Source: Hemerocallis citrina (Eukaryota > Streptophyta > Magnoliopsida > Asparagales > Asphodelaceae). Taken from it: 64,000 nt of DNA. Positions 60,502 through 64,000 of this stretch are shown here, in pieces; positions within the stretch are counted from its first letter, which is position 1; each line of letters starts with the position of its first letter. The position numbers and the translations under genes are program-made. The DNA is taken from assembly GCA_017893485.1 (NCBI GenBank), contig CM030362.1, positions 183,108,175 to 183,172,174 of the forward strand. Direction: 5' to 3'. Below the pieces are notes generated by a model. That model saw nothing but the letters and a program-made list of their open reading frames with translations. It had not been told where the DNA came from and did not search any database.

Positions 60502-60518
60502 CGTTGCTCTGATACCAC
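60502..60518 (-). other. Primer-binding site complementary to initiator tRNA-Met
   Basis: On the minus strand TGGTATCAGAGCAACG lies one base inside LTR2. TGGTATCAGAGC is the standard plant copia site matching initiator methionine tRNA. An identical site stands at 63423-63438 next to LTR3, and a shorter TGGTATCA at 61209-61216 next to LTR-B. Confidence 0.85.
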
Positions 60519-61121
60519 TGAAGTGTTTCGAGGCCAAACGCAGCGAAAAAGACAGATCCGAAACCCTAACCCTAGGATCCGTGTATAAGAATTGGCTAAT
60601 AATGGAGAAATAAAATTTTACCTTTCGGAGCTTTCGAAGGCTGAAAGATGGAGGTTGCAATCACCACGCAGTCCTAGTAGCTAGATCCGCGTCTCTAAGG
60701 CAGTCCACACGAACGTCCGATCGTCCAACGATCAAGGGAGCCGGTACTAGCCGATGATCCTTGCCTCTCTCTCTCTCTCTCTTTTACCTCTCAACAGTTG
60801 AGCGGCTAGGGTTTCTGTGGAAACGGATTTGTCAAAGATCCTCTTCAACTAATACATCTCTATGTATTTATAGGGAGAGATAAGAGGTGGGCTTAACCGT
60901 AATCAGTTTGGCTTCTGATAAGACCAATCTGATTTGGTTTTATCATTTAAATTCGAATTAACCATAATCAGTTTGGCTTCTGATAAGACCAATCTGATTT
61001 GGTTTTATCACTTAAATGATTCGAATTATCCTTTAATTAATTAAGTCCAACTCAATTAATTAACTAATTTCGAATCACTTAATTTAAATTCCGAATTTAA
61101 ACTAATACTCCTTTTAAACGT
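60519..61121 (-). repeat. Copia LTR2, truncated
   Basis: Matches the first 603 bp of LTR1 (plus order) up to CTTTTAAACGT, then stops. It differs from LTR1 and LTR3 at the edge (TGAAGTGTTTCG against TGTAGGGTTTCG) and near 60831 (GTCAAAGATCCTC against GTCAAAAAATCCAC). Confidence 0.85.
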
Positions 61122-61217
61122 CCAATACGTCCCATGCCTCTAGTTTAATCTATAATATCAAGGTTACCTCTAGTTTAATCTACGTCCAATACGTCCAATA
61201 CTTCGTACTGATACCAA
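61122..61217. other. Scrambled junction containing an inverted LTR fragment
   Basis: CCCATGCCTCTAGTTTAATC and the following 15 nt (about 61130-61164) are the reverse complement of LTR1 at 53903-53937. Parts of this (ACCTCTAGTTTAATCTA) repeat once more, together with three CGTCCAATA(C) copies. The pattern resembles template switching or microhomology-driven repair. Confidence 0.75.
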
Positions 61218-62771
61218 TGTTGGGTTTTCAGGGCATAAATGCAGCGGATTAAAACAATAAAATCGAAACCCAATCACAGGATCCATGCAAAACAAGATGT
61301 TTAATTCGTAGTTATGAACGTTTACCTTAAAACGAAGCTTTAACAGTTGAGAAAATGATGACTAATGGAGGTCCAAGCTTCTTGAATCACCACGCATCCC
61401 GCTCACGCGATCTACGCTCTATCGGTATCCACACGAACACTTGGTTTTTGAAGGAGCGATGTACTAGCATCCGAAAACCAAATTCACTCTATCTCCATCT
61501 TCTTCTCTCAAACGGCTAGGGTTTTTCTCTTAGCCATAAACCCTAATTTGAGAGTTTTAAGATCTTTATATAGAGAGACAAATCTGTTTTTTCTAAAGCC
61601 CAATCCTATTGGGCTTTTATTAAAATTAGAATTCTTAATTAAATAAATAATTAAGTCAAACTTAATTAATATTCTAATATAATTCTAATTCTAATCATTA
61701 GTAAATTTGAAATTATATTTAATTAATTAATTAAGTCCCACTTAATTAATATCATAAATAAATTCGAATTACTATTTAATTTAAATTCATAATTTAAATC
61801 AAATCTCCTTCAAGCGTTCTTGTGTGTGACCCTTTAGGTTATTATTACGTTGGAAATAATTTTAATATCCAATAATAAAATTATAAACAATGAGCGGCAT
61901 CTAGTAATACATCATTGCTACCCAAGTAATAATAATAATTGGTGATCCAATAAAACCTTTCGTGATTAATGTTTCCGTGTAATATAATCCCTTTAACCAA
62001 ATATTATAGATTAAACTCGAGGCATGTTCTCAGTCATCCTCTTCAACATTTAATCCGGGTTTCCTTGATCAATGAGTAGACTATTAAAACAAATCATTAT
62101 TTGAGCATGGCCATGCATTTCATAGTCTCACTCAATCAAGAGGCCAATAATATCTCTCCTAATTATAGGAGGGTTAAATCCTTTATCTATCATTCATATT
62201 TCTCATACGACTCATAATATACCCGATGTTCACTTTTATCATCACCCGGTCAAAGGTAACTTTTAATGTAGTCAAAGTATATTAATCCTCGTATAGAAAT
62301 ATAATGATCTCAAGTCAGAGGATCATTACACCATTATCACTGTGAGTCTTTCTTATGACTTTATTTAAACATGAAGAATCTCACTGTGGGTCTATCCAGT
62401 GCCATGTAGAATCTTACATGCACCTATGTTCTTGACTTTAGTATCACTATACCTATGACCAATGAGATGTGGTCATCAGTCAACAAACATACTAATCTTT
62501 ATGCATTATTATTGTCCCATAATGACAATGCTTGATTAGGGATATTTAGGAATATAAACACTATTCATATAATCTCATTTTTAAGTCACATACTTAAAGA
62601 TATAGAATACGTATTATATATTCCAAGGACATTTATTACTCTAACATTTTTATCGCAGTAAATTAAGACATAATAAATTAACATATAATAATCAATAGAA
62701 CACAATCATTAATTAACAAAAGTATTTCCTAGAAGCACAATCACATTGTCTCTAGGGCACTTACACTAACA
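61218..62771 (-). repeat. LTR-B, a related copia LTR subfamily
   Basis: 1554 bp from TGTTGGGTTTTCAGGGC to CTTACACTAACA. The right-hand two-thirds are recognisably homologous to LTR1 (GTGTGACCCT, GTTATTATTACGTTGG, GAGCGGCATCTAGTAATACA). The first part differs. It is followed by the same polypurine-tract complement and about 90 bp of pol 3' end. Confidence 0.85.
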
Positions 62772-63439
62772 ATCTCCCACTTGCACTAGAGCCAATCACT
62801 CATGTATCTAATACCCATGGAACTAGTGTGACCTTCGTGCTTCTGCTGCGACAAAGCCTTAGTCTTGTGGGTCCGCAGCCCCTGGGCGGGGGTCCGGGGG
62901 CGGCAGCCCCTGGGCGGGGGTCCGGGGGCGGCAGCCCCCGGGCGGGGTCCGGGGGCGGCAGCCCCTGGCGGGGGTCGAGCTGACCGGTCAGCTCGAAATC
63001 AGAAAATTTTTTAATTCCAGAGGACTATCCTTATTAAAAATTATCGATTTCGAACAACAGATCATATCTATTAGTCTCTGCCGCCACTGCATCAAATACA
63101 GTTCCGGAACCATGTATCATATACATTCATATCATGTCCCAGTTTACAGATCGTGTCCAAACACTATCTGTCCATCAGTTTATATCACCATATAAACCAT
63201 TCTTCATGCATAACATACAAATCGCTTACTGAACATTCATAGCAGATGGTAAAACTTACCTAATTATCAACAAATCACAATCTATATAGCATGACAGAAT
63301 CATATATGATCGACATAACATATTATATCGACATATCACATAACTGCATCAAGGCAGATTCATAAAACATGCATACATGCATCGAATGCAGTAAACATGT
63401 AACCAAATCAGCCCCTTATACACGTTGCTCTGATACCAC
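62772..63439 (-). mobile_element. Internally deleted copia internal region (pol 3' end fused to leader)
   Basis: AATCTCCCACTTGCACTAGAGCC and about 90 bp of pol end are joined at about 62866-62872 directly to the GC-rich leader repeats, then continue to the primer-binding site. All of gag and nearly all of pol are gone. 62872-63439 is almost identical to 59966-60518. The result looks like a short non-autonomous element between LTR-B and LTR3. Confidence 0.85.
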
Positions 63440-64000
63440 TGTAGGGTTTCGAGGCCAAACGCAGCGAAAAAGACAGATCCGAAACCCTAACCCTAGGATC
63501 CGTGTATAAGAATTGGCTAATAATGGAGAAATAAAATTTTACCTTTCGGAGCTTTCGAAGGCTGAAAGATGGAGGTTGCAATCACCACGCAGTCCTAGTA
63601 GCTAGATCCGCGTCTCTAAGGCAGTCCACACGAACGTCCGATCGTCCAACGATCAAGGGAGCCGGTACTAGCCGATGATCCTTGCCTCTCTCTCTCTCTC
63701 TCTTTTACCTCTCAACAGTTGAGCGGCTAGGGTTTCTGTGGAAACGGATTTGTCAAAAAATCCACTTCAACTAATACATCTCTATGTATTTATAGGGAGA
63801 GATAAGAGGTGGGCTTAACCGTAATCAGTTTGGCTTCTGATAAGACCAATCTGATTTGGTTTTATCATTTAAATTCGAATTAACCATAATCAGTTTGGCT
63901 TCTGATAAGACCAATCTGATTTGGTTTTATCACTTAAATGATTCGAATTATCCTTTAATTAATTAAGTCCAACTCAATTAATTAACTAATTTCGAATCAC
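63440..64000 (-). repeat. Copia LTR3, cut by the window end
   Basis: Starts TGTAGGGTTTCGAGG and follows LTR1 through the visible 561 bp with the LTR1-type variants (GTCAAAAAATCCAC). The rest and the flanking sequence needed to test for an ATTTC target duplication lie outside the window. Confidence 0.9.

Larger units (their letters stand above)
53121..64000 (-). mobile_element. Cluster of minus-strand Ty1/copia elements with four LTR copies
   Basis: Inserted in the CACTA transposase exon (left flank ATTTC is the candidate TSD; the right flank is beyond the window). Components: LTR1 53121-54651; internal region with gag-pol 54652-60518; truncated LTR2 60519-61121; scrambled junction 61122-61217; a related LTR-B 61218-62771; a deleted internal region 62772-63439; LTR3 from 63440 past the window end. 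LTR1 and LTR3 share variants absent from LTR2, so these two may be the true outer pair. Confidence 0.8.

Noticed and set aside
1..64000. Host tRNA, rRNA or intact housekeeping gene
   Set aside because: None could be recognised by eye on either strand. A tRNA covariance search would be needed to exclude small RNA genes fully.

Overview
The window looks like a stretch of angiosperm (probably eudicot) nuclear heterochromatin. It is AT-rich, full of microsatellites, and consists almost entirely of transposable elements of plant-typical families: Ty1/copia, Ty3/gypsy-like LTR pieces, L1-type LINEs, CACTA (En/Spm), a Mutator-like element, a PIF/Harbinger-like MITE, a hairpin MITE and a possible Helitron end. 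I see no intact host gene, rRNA, tRNA or CRISPR array. The species cannot be named from the sequence alone.

Layout. 1-12.1 kb: LTR-retrotransposon debris (a copia LTR fragment at 2310, LTR-like tracts at 1.5-1.9, 6.2-6.9 and 7.15-10.5 kb), microsatellites, a 169-bp hairpin MITE at 10668 and a candidate Helitron 3' end at 10853. 12.2-20.45 kb: a nearly full-length but decayed L1-type LINE (ORF1 with zinc knuckle, ORF2 with endonuclease, RT and terminal zinc-binding region, poly-A tail) inserted in AT-rich low-complexity DNA. 21.1-21.8 kb: a 143-148-bp tandem array. 21.8-27.46 kb: a second, older LINE split by a TTA-flanked Harbinger-like MITE (23195-23991) and by a 2.1-kb Mutator-like element with TIRs of about 0.6 kb and a 9-bp target duplication (24051-26115). 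27.47-34.1 kb: the 3' half of a plus-strand CACTA element, itself interrupted by a complete 3545-bp CACTA (29958-33502, TSD TTG). That insert carries intron-containing fragments of at least one ordinary plant gene, a HI0933-like flavoprotein. 35.4-41.35 kb: an old, stop-riddled plus-strand copia element. 41.56-42.0 kb: a solo LTR with a TGCAA duplication. 42616 to at least 53120: a minus-strand CACTA with a well-preserved TNP2-type transposase, a fragmentary second gene, and a 5-kb zone of tandem arrays and palindromes. 53121 to the window end: a complex of minus-strand copia elements inserted in the transposase exon, with one almost intact gag-pol (one frameshift) and four LTR copies, two of which are rearranged.

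The transposases, reverse transcriptases and integrases here act on their own or related elements, not on a host pathway. The two better-preserved CACTA elements share CCGGCG-type subterminal repeats, so the transposase encoded at 50.3-53.1 kb could in principle have mobilised the gene-carrying element at 30-33.5 kb. The most unusual structures are that gene-fragment-carrying CACTA, the alternating 373/392-bp array, the hairpin present in both orientations at 47.8-48.5 kb, and the rearranged copia LTR cluster.
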